Shown here one piece after another: positions 27,901-38,500 of a stretch of 45,564 nt of DNA (position 1 is the first letter of the stretch; each line of letters begins with the position of its first letter). Under the pieces are notes generated by a model. That model was not told where the DNA came from, searched no databases, and saw only the letters and a program-made list of their open reading frames with translations. The position numbers and the translations under genes are program-made. This DNA comes from Pirellula sp. (GTDB taxonomy: Bacteria > Planctomycetota > Planctomycetia > Pirellulales > Pirellulaceae). The stretch lies in NCBI GenBank assembly GCA_021299695.1, contig JAJTEK010000054.1, positions 1 through 45,564 on the forward strand, given 5' to 3'.

Positions 27901-30900
27901 TCCTGGCATAATGATCGTGAACTTCGTCTCGTTGTCGATGCGATTGCTCTCGAGGAAGTTTCCTGCGTTGTCTTGGACTCCTCGGAGGTAGAAGCTGCTG
28001 AGTTCAGGGCTGATGCTCACAGCATTCTCGACAAAGAGAGTCGAACCACCACGAACCTTAGCGACCAGCGACGTACCGCCGGTTGCCGAGAGTCCGTTGA
28101 TCGCACGGATGATCGCATCGCGCATGTTGATCGAGCTGAACGATGGGTCCTGGATGAACATCACAGGAATCGCTCCGCCCGGAACACCCGTGCGACGCAA
28201 CGAAGGAGCGTTGTCGACGTTCGTCAGGTACCTGGCTGTGTCGAAGAGTTCGAGTCCCCGGCTGGTGATCTGGGAATCGAGGTTCAGGATCGACGACTTG
28301 ATCGTCGCCTGCATCGCTTCGTAGACCCGTTGTACCGAGTCTTGGTTGGTATAGCGGATCGGGACGCGAGACGGATCGCGACCGTTTCCAAGGCTCAGGT
28401 TCTCAAACTCAAACGTGACGGTGTTGGTTCCATCGGTGATGCTGAAGTAATCGCCATCCTGAGCGTTTCCGCGCGCTGTAGTCAGATTGCTATCGAGCAC
28501 GTTGACAGCCGCGTTTGCGAGCAGGCCGATATCGACTCGGCCGTTGCCAGCATCGCGAGCGTTGACCCCCAAGCCTGGGAAGGCGTTGATCGCCGCGATC
28601 ATCGCACTGACCACATCGTTCTGAGTCGAGGTACCGCCGAATCGAATCGTTCGGCTACCTGGGATGGTCGAACCGCTGAAGTTCCCATCGAATTCGAAGA
28701 TCGCAGTGATGTTTCGGTTCGTGATGGTAAACGACGTGTTGTCCGTCAGATCCGCACCGCCTCGGGGTGGAACTTGCAGGAGCAAGGTTCCGAAGATCTC
28801 CAAGTTCGTGCGGCCTTGGACTCCTGGTTGACCGAACAGGCCGACCGTCGGGGCATTGGCGACCGAGATCGAGTATTCCGAGGAGCCACCGATGATCACA
28901 TTCCCGTTGCCGACGTGCTGAGGTGCAAGCCCCAGACCGGCAGCGGCGATCGCAGCGGCCAGTGCTTGGCCGATTTGAGCTTGGGTGTCCGTCGGGCCAA
29001 AGAGCACCGGGATATTGCCTGCGGCGACCGCAGCATCGGTGGTGAATTCGAAGGTGGTCGTCGTGACCGATCCTGCGATGTTTCGCGAAATCGTGATCGT
29101 CTGGCCGTCTTGAATGGTTCGGGCCACGCCGACGATATTCAGTTCGGTGCTGACCACATCGACTCGACCTGCATTGGGCAAGGCTAGGTGAACGACGTTT
29201 CCATTGACGACCGTGGAGTTGATTGCAAGGCTCGAGCCATCGATAGCCACCTGGGTAGCCACAGCGACATCGTTGTCCGAGTTGGCCTGAGAGATATCCA
29301 CAAGCACATTTCCCGGTTGGGTTGTGCCATCGGAATCGTACTCAAAGACCACGGCGATTCTTCCGTCGGTGATGCTGAAGGTTTGTCCATCGGTGATACC
29401 ACCAGGACGAGTACCCAGCGACGGCACTCGCAAGCCGATGGTCGAATTGGGCTGTTGAATCGATGGAGCCGATTCGGTATCGACCGTCGTACCGATTGGT
29501 GCACCGATGAAGATGTTCCCGTCGTTCGTGAGGCTTGCGACTACCCCGGGTATTTGAGGGTTGTTGATCGCAGCGAGCAACGACGAGACAACCTGTTGCT
29601 TGGTCGAGAGCGAGGTGAACTGAATCACTCTTGCCGCTGGGTTGATGATGTTCGAATTGCTATCGAACTCGAAGGCGTAGGATGTTCCCCCGCTGAAGAT
29701 CGAGAATCGGTCGCCATCGAGGATTCCGCCCGCACCACCGCCTGCAAGGGGCAGGTTCAATTGCAGGCCTTGTGGGATCTGCAGGCGATACCCGCTATCG
29801 TATTCGAACGTCACGTTTCCGCCGTTGGAGTCTTTGATGGTGAAGCTATCCCCATCATTGATTTGATCGCCAGCGTCGGCATTGACTACAAAACGGTCCT
29901 TGTTGTTGATATTGATATCATAGACCTTGTTGTTTCTCCAAACTCCAGCCAGAGGCTTAAGCACGATCTCATTGGTGGTGGTGTTGTAGGAGAAGGCATA
30001 GTCGATACCTTCGACCAGAAGCCGACCGTTTTCGGTGATGGTCACCACCGAGCCTGGGAGGCGATTGCCGCCGGTTCGGCCGACAACCGAATCGTCGTTG
30101 ATGCCTGTTCCACCGCCGAGGTTGGCCGTTTCAAAACCATCCTTGAGTTGGATTCGGAATTCAGGATAGACACCACCGGTAAGCTGGATAATCGACTCGG
30201 TTTTGTCGCTGTCGACTTGTTGCGCATCGTTGTCGATCGGCACGAGCGACACGGCCGTCGGTCCGATGAAGTCCGCTCGGTCGACTGCACCACGGTCTTT
30301 GAACACGTTTGCACCCAGACCGCTCGGGGGAGCGATGTTCGGATCGTCGGCTCGGAAGATTCCGTAGAAGTCGCGATCGGGGGCTAGAATTGGGCTCGGT
30401 GCGACTCCAACTGCGGCTTTCACGCCGAGGAAGCCTTGTCGTTCTGGCAACGAGTTGATCGAGCTATCGATGATCTGGGAACCGCTTCCGGGTAGGAAGT
30501 TGTTTCCTGGGAAGTCGACCAAGAGTCTCTCGTTGTTGGCAGCGATGAAGTTAAAGTCCGAGCTGGTATTCGGAACATTCGTCGGGACCGCTTCGATGTT
30601 GCCCCAAGTCAAGTTCGAATCCGGTTTCGCTGGCTCGATGTACTGATAAGTGTTTCCGCCGACGATGACTGCCGAGGGACGAACTGAGGCTACAGGTCCT
30701 ATGATCGTACCTTCGTAAGCTGGTGGCTCCTGGACGATCGGACTTTGGACATTGATGAAGGTATTGTTCATCAATGTCGGCGTAGCGCCTGCAGAGATGG
30801 CGATACCGCTCTCAGGAATGAGTTGGTTTGCGTTGTTTCCGCCGGTTTGGCTGTTGATGCGACGCGAGAAACTTGAAGTGATCGAGTAGGCATTTCGAAC

Positions 30901-33900
30901 CACCACGAACTTCTCCGTCGTGCCATCACCTCGGGCGGTACCGAACGGACCGGACATCGTACGGTCATGACCAAAGCCCAGGGCCATATGGTTGGTACCT
31001 GGCGTGTTAGCAATGTCGAACGGCCCCCTATCGTTGGTTCCGTTCGGGGTTCTGTTCAAACCGGCTTCGAGTTGTGCCCCGCGGATATTGCCAGAGTTGA
31101 TTCCGAGATCCGGCCCGGCGGTATTGCTTGCCGTTGGGTTGTATCCGTTGATACCTCCGAGGGCAACTGCCGAGACAGGAGCCAGAGGGTTGGCAAACCC
31201 AAAAGCACCGTTTGCAAGGTTTTGGGCATTGCCCATACCGGCGTTGTTGATGGCTGCTGCGATTGCGCGAGCCACGTCAGGAACTCGGTATTCAGGACCG
31301 ATAAAGACAGGAATGTTGCTTCCTGAGACGGCTCCGGACCTTGTGAACTCGAAGGTTCTGGCGTTGTTGGTGGTGCCAACGAAGTCGGCAACTTGGCGGA
31401 TGGTGAACGTTTCCCCGTCGGCGTAGGAATTCACTTCGTCCACCGTGATGACAAACTGTTCGGGGCGAAGGACCTCGAGGGTCATCGTGTAATCACCACT
31501 GGTATCACCTCGGGATCGATCTGCGAACGAAAGCGGATCGTATGAGGTATTTCCAGAAGCGCTAACCGCAGCGTAGTAAACACCCGCCGTAGTCGCAGTG
31601 AAATCGATGTACGGATCCGATCCGAGGGATTCCCCAGGGGCCGCAACATTGTCGGCTGTGGTTGGATCGTTACCGTTGCTAACGATCTGAGCTACACCGC
31701 TTGCGTTGAAGATCTTCATAGCGGCGTTCAGAGAACCGGTGGAGTTCACATTGATCTTCACCCGCTCACCGATCTCGAGTTGGAACTTGTAGAGATCCAC
31801 ATCGGAGGAACCGGTCGATAGCGGATCGGCAGTCAGCGTACCATCGACTGAGTACTGCTGTGGATTGATGCCAACACCTTGGAATGTCTCGACGGCACCG
31901 GCGATGGTGTCATTGGTTTCCGAATCGAGGCGAACACCAGCCGAAGCTGCGCGTCCGTCGTTCCCGATGAAGGTATTGTTGACAACACGAGCGAATGGTG
32001 ATGCAGTGAATTCGCCAACACGTTGGATCTGCATCGGAGTGTTTACCCCTACGATGTATTGGGGGCCTCGCACTACGAGAGTCGCCGAAGGGTAGGTCCA
32101 CGTAAGCGGGTCGGCCGGATCGCCCACGATCACAGGCGTTTGAGGTTCGATCCAGGTGGAGATACGTTGGGTCGTACCGTTGGTAGTAAGCACACTTCCA
32201 TAGAACGAGTCCCGAATGGACTTGATCATCTCATCAGCCGCGTAGCCTGAGGGAGGAGGTGGAGAACCTTGACGCAAGTAAAGTGAACCACCGTCTTCTC
32301 GATAGTAGATCGGGATAAAATCAGGAGCCCATCCGTTACCGCCAACGATACCACTTCCGAAAAATGGGGCTGCAGTGGTCGCACCTGCGATGTCTTCAAA
32401 TTCGAAACGAACCCGAGTGCGTGCCAAACCGACTTCAAGCCTACTGGGGATCGCGTCGTCGAAGAAGAAGCCGGCGTGGGTAGCTTCGTCATTGACGGCA
32501 GCCGTGTCTGCACGACCGGGTCGAACGGTTAGTCTCCAGGTCGGCGTTTCGCCTTGGATGTTCACACCGCCGAGTCCCGATTCGTCGAAGATGTTGTTCA
32601 TCACGACGATGCCCGGGGTGACCCCTGCTCGTTCTGCGACCGATCCGGGAGCCACTCCAAATGGAACCGTGTTGGCCACCGGCAAGTTCCGTGTGTAGAC
32701 ACCACCGAGGGTCGGTGGCAGGGTCAGGTTCGTAGTCCCCAACGCGTTTAGCCGCGCTTGTTGTGCTCGTCCGCTTGCATAGTACTTGTCCGACGGAGCC
32801 GTCCAGACGGCAAAGTCACGGCTCTTGGTAATCACATTGTTCGAAACAATGAATTGCCCTTGGTTGCGAGCGATATTTTGATCGCTTGTACCATCGAAGC
32901 GTTGGATGCCAGAAACACCTGCAACGGTAAAGATATTCGACGGATCGATGACTTCGACGTTTCCGAACAGGTCGATAATCCCATTGCCGTTGCCGCTGAC
33001 AACCCGATTGCTGTCCGCCGCGCGAACATTGAGTTGCTTTTGTTGGAAAAGCTGATTGATGATGTCTCGGAACCTATCCCCGAGGCGAGCCGGGCTATCG
33101 GTGGCCGAGTAGAGAATTGGGATGTTGCCAAAGTTGACCGCGCCGGTGCGGGTGAATTCCAACGTCACACGGTTGGCTCCGTCGGTCACATCGACGGTGC
33201 TTCGATCCGCAATGGTCAATCCAGGTAGGAATTCAACCGTGGTGCTGTAGGAACCACGGTAGTTTCTCGGAAGGGTTGTCAGTTGATCCCCCCCGCGAAT
33301 CTCCATTTGATAAACACCCGCCTTGGTCGAGAAGACTTCAGCGTCGGTCACGATGACCTCGTAAGTTCCTCGTCGGAGTTCATCGGCGCCTAGGAAGCTC
33401 AGGAACGGGTCACCCGTTCCGACCGACCCTCGGGTCAGATCCACCAAATCCGAACCGGACAATGGACCTGGCAGGTCATCGACAATTGCCGAACGGGTTC
33501 GGTTCGTCGGATTGACGGGGATTCCAGGAGTGGTCGGGTCATTGTCGTCGTCCAAGAGGACTTGGACGTTGAGCCGCTTGCGGTTTAGACCATCGGCGTA
33601 ATCGACATCGATGATGACAGGGTAAGTCGCCGTGAAGCTTGGGGTTCGAACGTATTCACTCGTCAAATCCCCGACGGTGAATCGGAAGCGATTGCTTCCA
33701 CCGGCAAGCGTTCCAGCGACGCTGATTGCGCCTTTGTTGGTCAGGTGCAAAGGTCCAAGGTCAGTGATGCCATCGGTGGTCACACCGTCGTACATCGCCG
33801 AGTTGGCTTCGCCCGTCAGTGGCGAGTTGTTTGGCATTCCATTGATTTGGATGCCGTTGGTCGCATAGCGGATATCGGCGTACTGAACGGTCGAGCCACC

Positions 33901-35574
33901 GAACTCTTGTTGATCGCGCAAGCGGATTTGGGCCGTGTAGGAACCGGATGTGATCCCTGCGGCAGGATTGTCGATATTGGTGCTCTTGGAACGGACCCTA
34001 AAGAAGTAGGTGCTCGGTGCTCCTGGAAGACCTGGGAGCAAGACACGCAAACCTGCATCTTTCGAGTTGGTCGTCCCATCTTCCTTGAGCAATCCCGAGG
34101 CATTTCGACGGGCTGTCGAACGAGTCCTTTGGACGATTGGATTGACATGGTCAGGGTTGATCGACGGATCCTTGAACAGCAGCGATGGGTTGGTTTGTTC
34201 GGCGGTGCTATCATCGCTCCGAGCCAACAGGTCCCCATTGGCATTGAGGATCTCGATGACCGTATCGAGGCTCACTTGGGTGTAATCGATGTCGAACCAA
34301 ACCTCGGTTCCAGCCGTTCCGCTGAAGCTGTAGAGGTCTTGATCGGCCGGTTCGCTCAATACACCTTGGATAGTAAACCCAAGGAAAAGATTTTCGTCCG
34401 TGGTGGAGGTATCTGGGGCCAAGGCACCGAGGAACTGTGCCGAGAGGACCGAGTCATTGATTCCGGGGGCGACTACCGTTCTGGATTCGGTTTCAATCAC
34501 CGTCGCTACATTGCGATCGTTGCTGAACGAATCGAACAGCAGGCTGCGCCAATCGCCGGTGCGTGGAATGCTTGCGATACCATCGTTGTTCGTATCGGTT
34601 TGCGGACGACCGTCGGGTTGCGTACCTGCGCCGACGCTATCGTCGCGAAGGCTCGTCAGAACGACAGGGAAACCTGGCATACCGAGGACTTGCACCGTAC
34701 CACCGACCCGATCGCTGATGCTCGAGAAGTTACCCGTTGCGATCAGTCCTGTGCCGCGTTCTTGGTCAAAGTTCGAACCTTGACCTTCCATTTTCACCAC
34801 GAGCGATTCGTTGACAGCGCTCTGCAATCGGAGTCCTCCGACTTGCTGTAGGTTTCCAACGGTGACCGATTCGAACAGCACGTGCACGATATCGGTATCG
34901 TCCCAAACGCTATCGGTCGTCAGGTTATTGCGTTGGAGATCTCGGACAGCCAAGTTATCTTCATCGCGGTCGTTGGTCGCGGCATCGGCTCGTATTTCCA
35001 ATCCGTTGATGCTGTTGTTGAAGAGGCGATTTCCTCGGAACAGCGGTCCACGGTTCCAATCGACCGTCTTATCGCGATCCACGTTTCCAGTTTGGCGACC
35101 GAGGTCTCCTCGCAGTTGTGCATCCATCGAGTTTGCATCAATGGTGATGGCCGTCCCATTGTTGTTCTGGAACACGTTATTCAAAAAGATCGGCTGGGTA
35201 CCGCGTGCAAAGACCGTCGAGCCTCGGCTGTTGTTGTTGCCGAAAGGGTAGTTCTCATTCGCAGGTCGACCCAAGCGGTCGATCGGGCCTTGGCCTCCCA
35301 TCCCGTTGCCATTATTTTCGAAGACCGTGTTGACGATCCGTGCGGTGGCTTGCTGCAACTCGACCGGGCTGAAGGCCTTGAAGGTACCTTCGAGCCGCGA
35401 GATCCCGCCGGAGTAAGCGATAACTGAGTTATCAAAACTCAGGTTTGCACCTGGTGAGGCATAGATACCGCTCCAGTCCTGTTGGCGAGCATCGCCCGCA
35501 CCGTTGAGACCATTGTTGTTGGTATCGAACGGGCCAACATCTGGGTGCTGTGCCCAAGCTCGATCCTGGAACCT
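24904..35574 (-). CDS. giant surface protein B, C-terminal part (after frameshift)
   Basis: Main part of giant gene B (whole gene 42032 to 24904, about 5,700 codons). The frame opens after a TGA at 35575-35577 and is credible from PDVGPFDTNNNG (about 35540). The first ATG (35358) sits inside a beta-helix repeat. Order: beta-helix block; PPC-type segment (DQDLYSFSG); FFRVRSKS and STVQYADIRYATNG segments exactly like A; more beta-helix; another PPC segment (DVDLYKFQL); at least seven 'DG-x-F' modules; ELDYGDAP (about 27890) and GEVEDY (about 27380); about six cadherin-like repeats (27340-25440); a dockerin pair; and an acidic tail ending LLDMFGE. Giant A is collinear through most of this length. 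The role is likely extracellular and structural or adhesive; no catalytic site was seen in this part. Confidence 0.9.
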   Translation of the reverse strand, partial: RFQDRAWAQHPDVGPFDTNNNGLNGAGDARQQDWSGIYASPGANLSFDNSVIAYSGGISRLEGTFKAFSPVELQQATARIVNTVFENNGNGMGGQGPIDRLGRPANENYPFGNNNSRGSTVFARGTQPIFLNNVFQNNNGTAITIDANSMDAQLRGDLGRQTGNVDRDKTVDWNRGPLFRGNRLFNNSINGLEIRADAATNDRDEDNLAVRDLQRNNLTTDSVWDDTDIVHVLFESVTVGNLQQVGGLRLQSAVNESLVVKMEGQGSNFDQERGTGLIATGNFSSISDRVGGTVQVLGMPGFPVVLTSLRDDSVGAGTQPDGRPQTDTNNDGIASIPRTGDWRSLLFDSFSNDRNVATVIETESRTVVAPGINDSVLSAQFLGALAPDTSTTDENLFLGFTIQGVLSEPADQDLYSFSGTAGTEVWFDIDYTQVSLDTVIEILNANGDLLARSDDSTAEQTNPSLLFKDPSINPDHVNPIVQRTRSTARRNASGLLKEDGTTNSKDAGLRVLLPGLPGAPSTYFFRVRSKSTNIDNPAAGITSGSYTAQIRLRDQQEFGGSTVQYADIRYATNGIQINGMPNNSPLTGEANSAMYDGVTTDGITDLGPLHLTNKGAISVAGTLAGGSNRFRFTVGDLTSEYVRTPSFTATYPVIIDVDYADGLNRKRLNVQVLLDDDNDPTTPGIPVNPTNRTRSAIVDDLPGPLSGSDLVDLTRGSVGTGDPFLSFLGADELRRGTYEVIVTDAEVFSTKAGVYQMEIRGGDQLTTLPRNYRGSYSTTVEFLPGLTIADRSTVDVTDGANRVTLEFTRTGAVNFGNIPILYSATDSPARLGDRFRDIINQLFQQKQLNVRAADSNRVVSGNGNGIIDLFGNVEVIDPSNIFTVAGVSGIQRFDGTSDQNIARNQGQFIVSNNVITKSRDFAVWTAPSDKYYASGRAQQARLNALGTTNLTLPPTLGGVYTRNLPVANTVPFGVAPGSVAERAGVTPGIVVMNNIFDESGLGGVNIQGETPTWRLTVRPGRADTAAVNDEATHAGFFFDDAIPSRLEVGLARTRVRFEFEDIAGATTAAPFFGSGIVGGNGWAPDFIPIYYREDGGSLYLRQGSPPPPSGYAADEMIKSIRDSFYGSVLTTNGTTQRISTWIEPQTPVIVGDPADPLTWTYPSATLVVRGPQYIVGVNTPMQIQRVGEFTASPFARVVNNTFIGNDGRAASAGVRLDSETNDTIAGAVETFQGVGINPQQYSVDGTLTADPLSTGSSDVDLYKFQLEIGERVKINVNSTGSLNAAMKIFNASGVAQIVSNGNDPTTADNVAAPGESLGSDPYIDFTATTAGVYYAAVSASGNTSYDPLSFADRSRGDTSGDYTMTLEVLRPEQFVITVDEVNSYADGETFTIRQVADFVGTTNNARTFEFTRSGAVSGSNIPVFIGPEYRVPDVARAIAAAINNAGMGNAQNLANGAFGFANPLAPVSAVALGGINGYNPTASNTAGPDLGINSGNIRGAQLEAGLNRTPNGTNDRGPFDIANTPGTNHMALGFGHDRTMSGPFGTARGDGTTEKFVVVRNAYSITSSFSRRINSQTGGNNANQLIPESGIAISAGATPTLMNNTFINVQSPIVQEPPAYEGTIIGPVASVRPSAVIVGGNTYQYIEPAKPDSNLTWGNIEAVPTNVPNTSSDFNFIAANNERLLVDFPGNNFLPGSGSQIIDSSINSLPERQGFLGVKAAVGVAPSPILAPDRDFYGIFRADDPNIAPPSGLGANVFKDRGAVDRADFIGPTAVSLVPIDNDAQQVDSDKTESIIQLTGGVYPEFRIQLKDGFETANLGGGTGINDDSVVGRTGGNRLPGSVVTITENGRLLVEGIDYAFSYNTTTNEIVLKPLAGVWRNNKVYDININNKDRFVVNADAGDQINDGDSFTIKDSNGGNVTFEYDSGYRLQIPQGLQLNLPLAGGGAGGILDGDRFSIFSGGTSYAFEFDSNSNIINPAARVIQFTSLSTKQQVVSSLLAAINNPQIPGVVASLTNDGNIFIGAPIGTTVDTESAPSIQQPNSTIGLRVPSLGTRPGGITDGQTFSITDGRIAVVFEYDSDGTTQPGNVLVDISQANSDNDVAVATQVAIDGSSLAINSTVVNGNVVHLALPNAGRVDVVSTELNIVGVARTIQDGQTITISRNIAGSVTTTTFEFTTDAAVAAGNIPVLFGPTDTQAQIGQALAAAIAAAGLGLAPQHVGNGNVIIGGSSEYSISVANAPTVGLFGQPGVQGRTNLEIFGTLLLQVPPRGGADLTDNTSFTITNRNITAIFEFDGNFSGSTIPGSRTIRFGGTSTQNDVVSAMIAAINAFPGLGVNARDAGNGRVDIGLLANAAVNVLDSNLTTARGNAQDGDYFSITDGTNTVTFEFENLSLGNGRDPSRVPIRYTNQDSVQRVYEAMQATIKSSILNLDSQITSRGLELFDTARYLTNVDNAPSLRRTGVPGGAIPVMFIQDPSFSSINMRDAIIRAINGLSATGGTSLVAKVRGGSTLFVENAVSISPELSSFYLRGVQDNAGNFLESNRIDNETKFTIIMPGVELDYGDAPDPFTTTLGRYPTLKANDGARHVVSNSGLQLGPGVSTESEGKPQPAGDGDENDDGVSFRFQANTFTATQTPMFNKNVDTELTVTLSAPGLLNGWIDFNFDGDWSDPGENVFDGVVFSATNLTQTLRVRVPATAPNVPVATTSFARFRVSTEGTQTPVGLALDGEVEDYRVTIVPGTPPVGVNDTYTMNEDQFGGLVTNDPFDSDGFPGNNGVLANDINPDRKPLSARLVTPPTNALVFQFRADGTFDYIPNPDYFGQDSFVYIVTDGVLDSLLPATALINVRPVNDPPIAGNLTYTIDEDQRLDIPGSVVIAASVPGPANESDQSLTILSVDALSARGGSVRFIGGLITYVPLANFVGNDSFTYTIIDNGITGNLPDPLTAVGTIFISVLDKNDPPVTTNKTLNTDEDVPVSITIDDLIAGDTVGPADEQLIQTLSFSGLINPTAQGGRVEIVGNRVVYYPPSHFNGVDTFRYLVTDDGLSNGQPDPQTSQGTVTVNVAPVNDPPFVLRPFGTVTVLEDSPEQEYILSEFFSDPDIVTNGDVLTYRIASNSNTGLVEPTFAGGKMFVRPKADQNGQATIVVEAMDLAGLKTTNTLRLVVTPVDDDPRLVSPLPDRTVSEDSLPLVFDLSPGFFFDPDVINGDFLTFTATSSNTNVATVSILGNKIQLTLVPNASGQTTITVVATDTTSRFVSDSFILTVTPVNDAPVAMPDSYATPQGVTLVTTDPLGILTATTLDDGVLANDRDPEGDAMTASIVSGPTRGTVTLNPNGTFTYTPGPTALFGSTDTFTYRAIDAFGAASPQTTVTITIGRAPAPVYQNPSQQWDVNADGFISPIDVLILVNLLNSRGSSIPVAGLPGPPDYVDVNGDNFVTPLDVLAVVDKINSMSGSGEGEQFVGINTAPRVDSMVVEVGRGLGSSAQIPAWAGMMGSRNLNAAKLAAMPLASMFANNSWDDDFDDLAGLMGSQPKNTGELNDKNSSIDQALLDMFGE
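25215..25426 (-). other. dockerin-type repeat pair, C-terminus of giant B
   Basis: DVNADGFISPIDVLILVNLL and DVNGDNFVTPLDVLAVVDKI form two EF-hand-like loops with calcium-ligand Asp/Asn positions intact. They are preceded by a QNPSQQW lead-in, matching QNPTNRF in giant A. The tail after the pair differs from that of A apart from a shared SGSGEG linker. Confidence 0.9.
28340..29870 (-). repeat. cluster of 'DG-x-F' modules in giant B
   Basis: At least six tandem modules of roughly 80-110 residues. Each begins with a DGxxFTI-like strand and a VTFEFD-like strand, then usually an IPVxF or RxIxF strand, a helix of the type DTxAQIxxAIxAAI, and a closing GNGxVxIG strand. Starts are near 29865, 29725, 29395, 29125, 28760 and 28460. 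Further single copies are at about 31430, 33220 and 37680 in B, and at about 17030, 15990, 14320, 14220, 13390 and 13050 in A. I do not know a family name. The layout resembles the flagellin 'hook IN' motif. Confidence 0.7.
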
Positions 35575-38500
35575 TCAAGCTTGGCGATCAGGCCTGGGTC
35601 CATGACCAAGGATGCATCGAATCGCGGACGGACGTTTCCGGAGGTTTCCACACTCAGGGCGCCCGGCAGCGAGGTGCCATTATCGACGAGGCTGCTGATG
35701 GCTGGATCTCGAAGATCCGCCACGAGGGTATAGGGCCCAACACCACCGACACTGCTGCGGTAGATTCGTCGTCCAGCGTATCCGGTCTGGACTCCAGGAA
35801 GCGAGGTTAGCCGGATCGAACGGTTCGCAGGAATCGCACCGACGGCCGCGGTGGTCGTCGCCGATCCTGTCGCGTTCGATGCAAGACTTTCTCGACCCAT
35901 CGCGTCGACCATCACTACTCTGTAGTTGAACGCGCCGATCGGCAGGGTGCCACCGGCAATCGCATTGACGCCGACGGAGCTGACGACGGGCCGATCTCGG
36001 AGCAATGTCGCAAGCGCATCGCTGGGGTCCGAGAGCAATCCACCACGATCGGTGTAGGTCGTCGAGGTACCATCGAGTTCGGCGACCAGCCGGTAAGGAC
36101 CACCGACCGAATCGTTTCGGTAGAGTCGCCTGGAAACATATTCGCCAGAAACGCCCGGCAAACCGATGAATCGCACTGCGGTTTGTCCACCGCCGAGCGT
36201 TAAGCGTGGCGTGGCTTCCGAGGGAGGTGTTTCGTAGCCGTTCTTGTCGACAAAGGTCAACTTGTATTGGTAATCCCCTGGGGTCAAGTTCCCGCCCAAG
36301 GATGGGGCAAGGGAGATCAGATTCGAGGGCGCGATCGTGTTATCGAGCAGTCCGCCGCCTGGGTTGCCCGATACGACGATGTTTTCCGAGATCACGTGGA
36401 CGATATCGGTGTCGTTGAAGCGCCCCGGAACGGTCAGTTGTTTCAGTTCGCTTCCGGCCAGAGTCGAGACCTTGATGAACAAACCATTGATCGAGTTATT
36501 GATCAACAAGTTATCGTGGATCTCAGGTCCTACGCGATCGTAATCAGGGGTAAAGGATCCCTTGCGCTGGAACCGGTGATCGCTGAAGAGAGTTTCTTCA
36601 AAGCTATCGGGTGTGGCGCTCATGGCCGAATCGGCCCCTAGGGTGATCCGGTTGAAGGTCACCGTGGGACGCATGTCAGCAATCTGGATGCTATTGACGG
36701 TCTGCTGCACCGAATCGATCACGACCGAACTCGAACCGCCGTAGCGGATGTCTGCGTAATTGACGTACTGGCGGAAGACTCCTTCGTCCTCGAGGTCAAA
36801 GCGACCTACGGATCGGTCCAGATCCCTCTTGAAGACCAGTCCACCCCAATCGCCCGGAGCCGGAGTGGTGTTCGGCGCGTAGTTGTCCAAGCCGATCGAC
36901 TGATCGAGCCAGGAGGTGAAAAAGACACTGCCTGAGATGTCTGAGCCATCTGCGGCGCGGAGCGCGTTGCCGCTACGGTCAAGCAACTTGGGGGTCCCTA
37001 GGACCTGGAGTGCACCGCCGCTGCGATCGACACCCAGAGTCGAACTACCGACACCGATGCGGCTGCGACGCATCTTGAAGACGGTCCCTGCATCGACCAT
37101 GACGCTCACGCCTTTGGGCACGTCCATGGTCGATCCATCCGAGAGGACCGATCCGGCCAGGACGCCGAAGCCGACTTCGTAGGCAAAGTTATCCTCAACG
37201 GTTTCGAGTCGACCGTCGGCACCGCCGTTTCCAACGATGCGAACGATATCGCCAGGAACGCTGGCTGAAAACGCGTTGGCGACCCCGATTCCCGATATGT
37301 TATTGAAAGGTTTCGTCAGCGAACCATCTGCGTTGGGGCCTGCGGACTTGTCGACGAAAATCGTCTTGCCCGAAAGATCGATCGCCGTGAGTCCATTGGA
37401 GAGTTGGACCAGTCGCTCGCCGCGCAGCGTGATGCGGGCTCCGTTGGCCACTGCGGTGACACCCAATTCGGTGCGGGAGTTGATCGCGTTGGCAAGCGAG
37501 TTTGCGAGATCCGCAGCGGTGCTGTTCGAATTGAAAATCACGGCAGTATTGCCGATTCCCACGAGCGGATCGAGACTGAATTCAAAGCGCCGGACAGTGC
37601 CGTTTGCACCGGTAATCGTCACAATACGGGTATCTAAAGCCGCATTTCCACCGGAGTTGAATCGCATGACACGATCGACCGGTCGGGTCTCAAACCAGAA
37701 GTTGTAAATACCACCTGGGACTCCGTCTCCATCGCCGTCGAAAGCGACATTCAGATCGCTCGATCCATTGTCGACGTCTTGCAACGAATCGGTACCATCG
37801 GTCTGAGCGCGGAAGGCAACCCTCAAGTCGTAGCGACCTTGGGTTCGTCCACCCGTACCTGTTCCGGGCACCGATGCATCGTATTTGTCGTTGCCCGACG
37901 AGGAGATCCCGATGAAGTACACACCCGAATCGAGATTCATTCGAATCAGGGAGTCTTTGCCGAAATAGTCATCGTTTTGGGCGATGAGATTGACGTTGCC
38001 GCCGGTAAGGATAATCGGCGAGTAAGTGATATCTCGATTGCCGATACGGGTGGTCCGATCTCCCTTGAGCAAGTCAACTTTGACGAGGCTGCGAGCCGAG
38101 GGGTCGTTGTCCAGCGCGCGGAGGAATTCGTCGAGAGTCGATTCGCTACCCACGGTTGCATTCAAGTCGATCGAGATCGCATTGGGGAATGTATTGACGA
38201 TCGGTTGGGCGCCGACACCGCGGTTCGAGCGCGTGACGAATACCAAAAGGTTGTTGCCTTGCTTGCCGGGCTTGACTGCGGTGAACTTGACTTCGATTCC
38301 GCCGCCAGCTCCCATGTTTGAAACAGCACTGGCTTGGGTCTGTTTGTACAGAGCCAATCGGGTATCGAGTGGACTGCTGTTCTCGAGTCGCTCGGCCAGC
38401 GATTCGACCACCAAGGAACCTTGGCGGGATTGCCCGTTGGGTCCAAAGTCGATATCGAAGCGATACAGATCGATGTCGCTGCTTTCGGGTCGGTGCAGGT

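Noticed and set aside
24904-35358. Giant B C-terminal part as an independent gene starting at ATG 35358
   Set aside because: Sequence upstream of that ATG in the same frame (from about 35540) aligns with giant A and forms part of the same beta-helix, and no ribosome site or leader is evident there.
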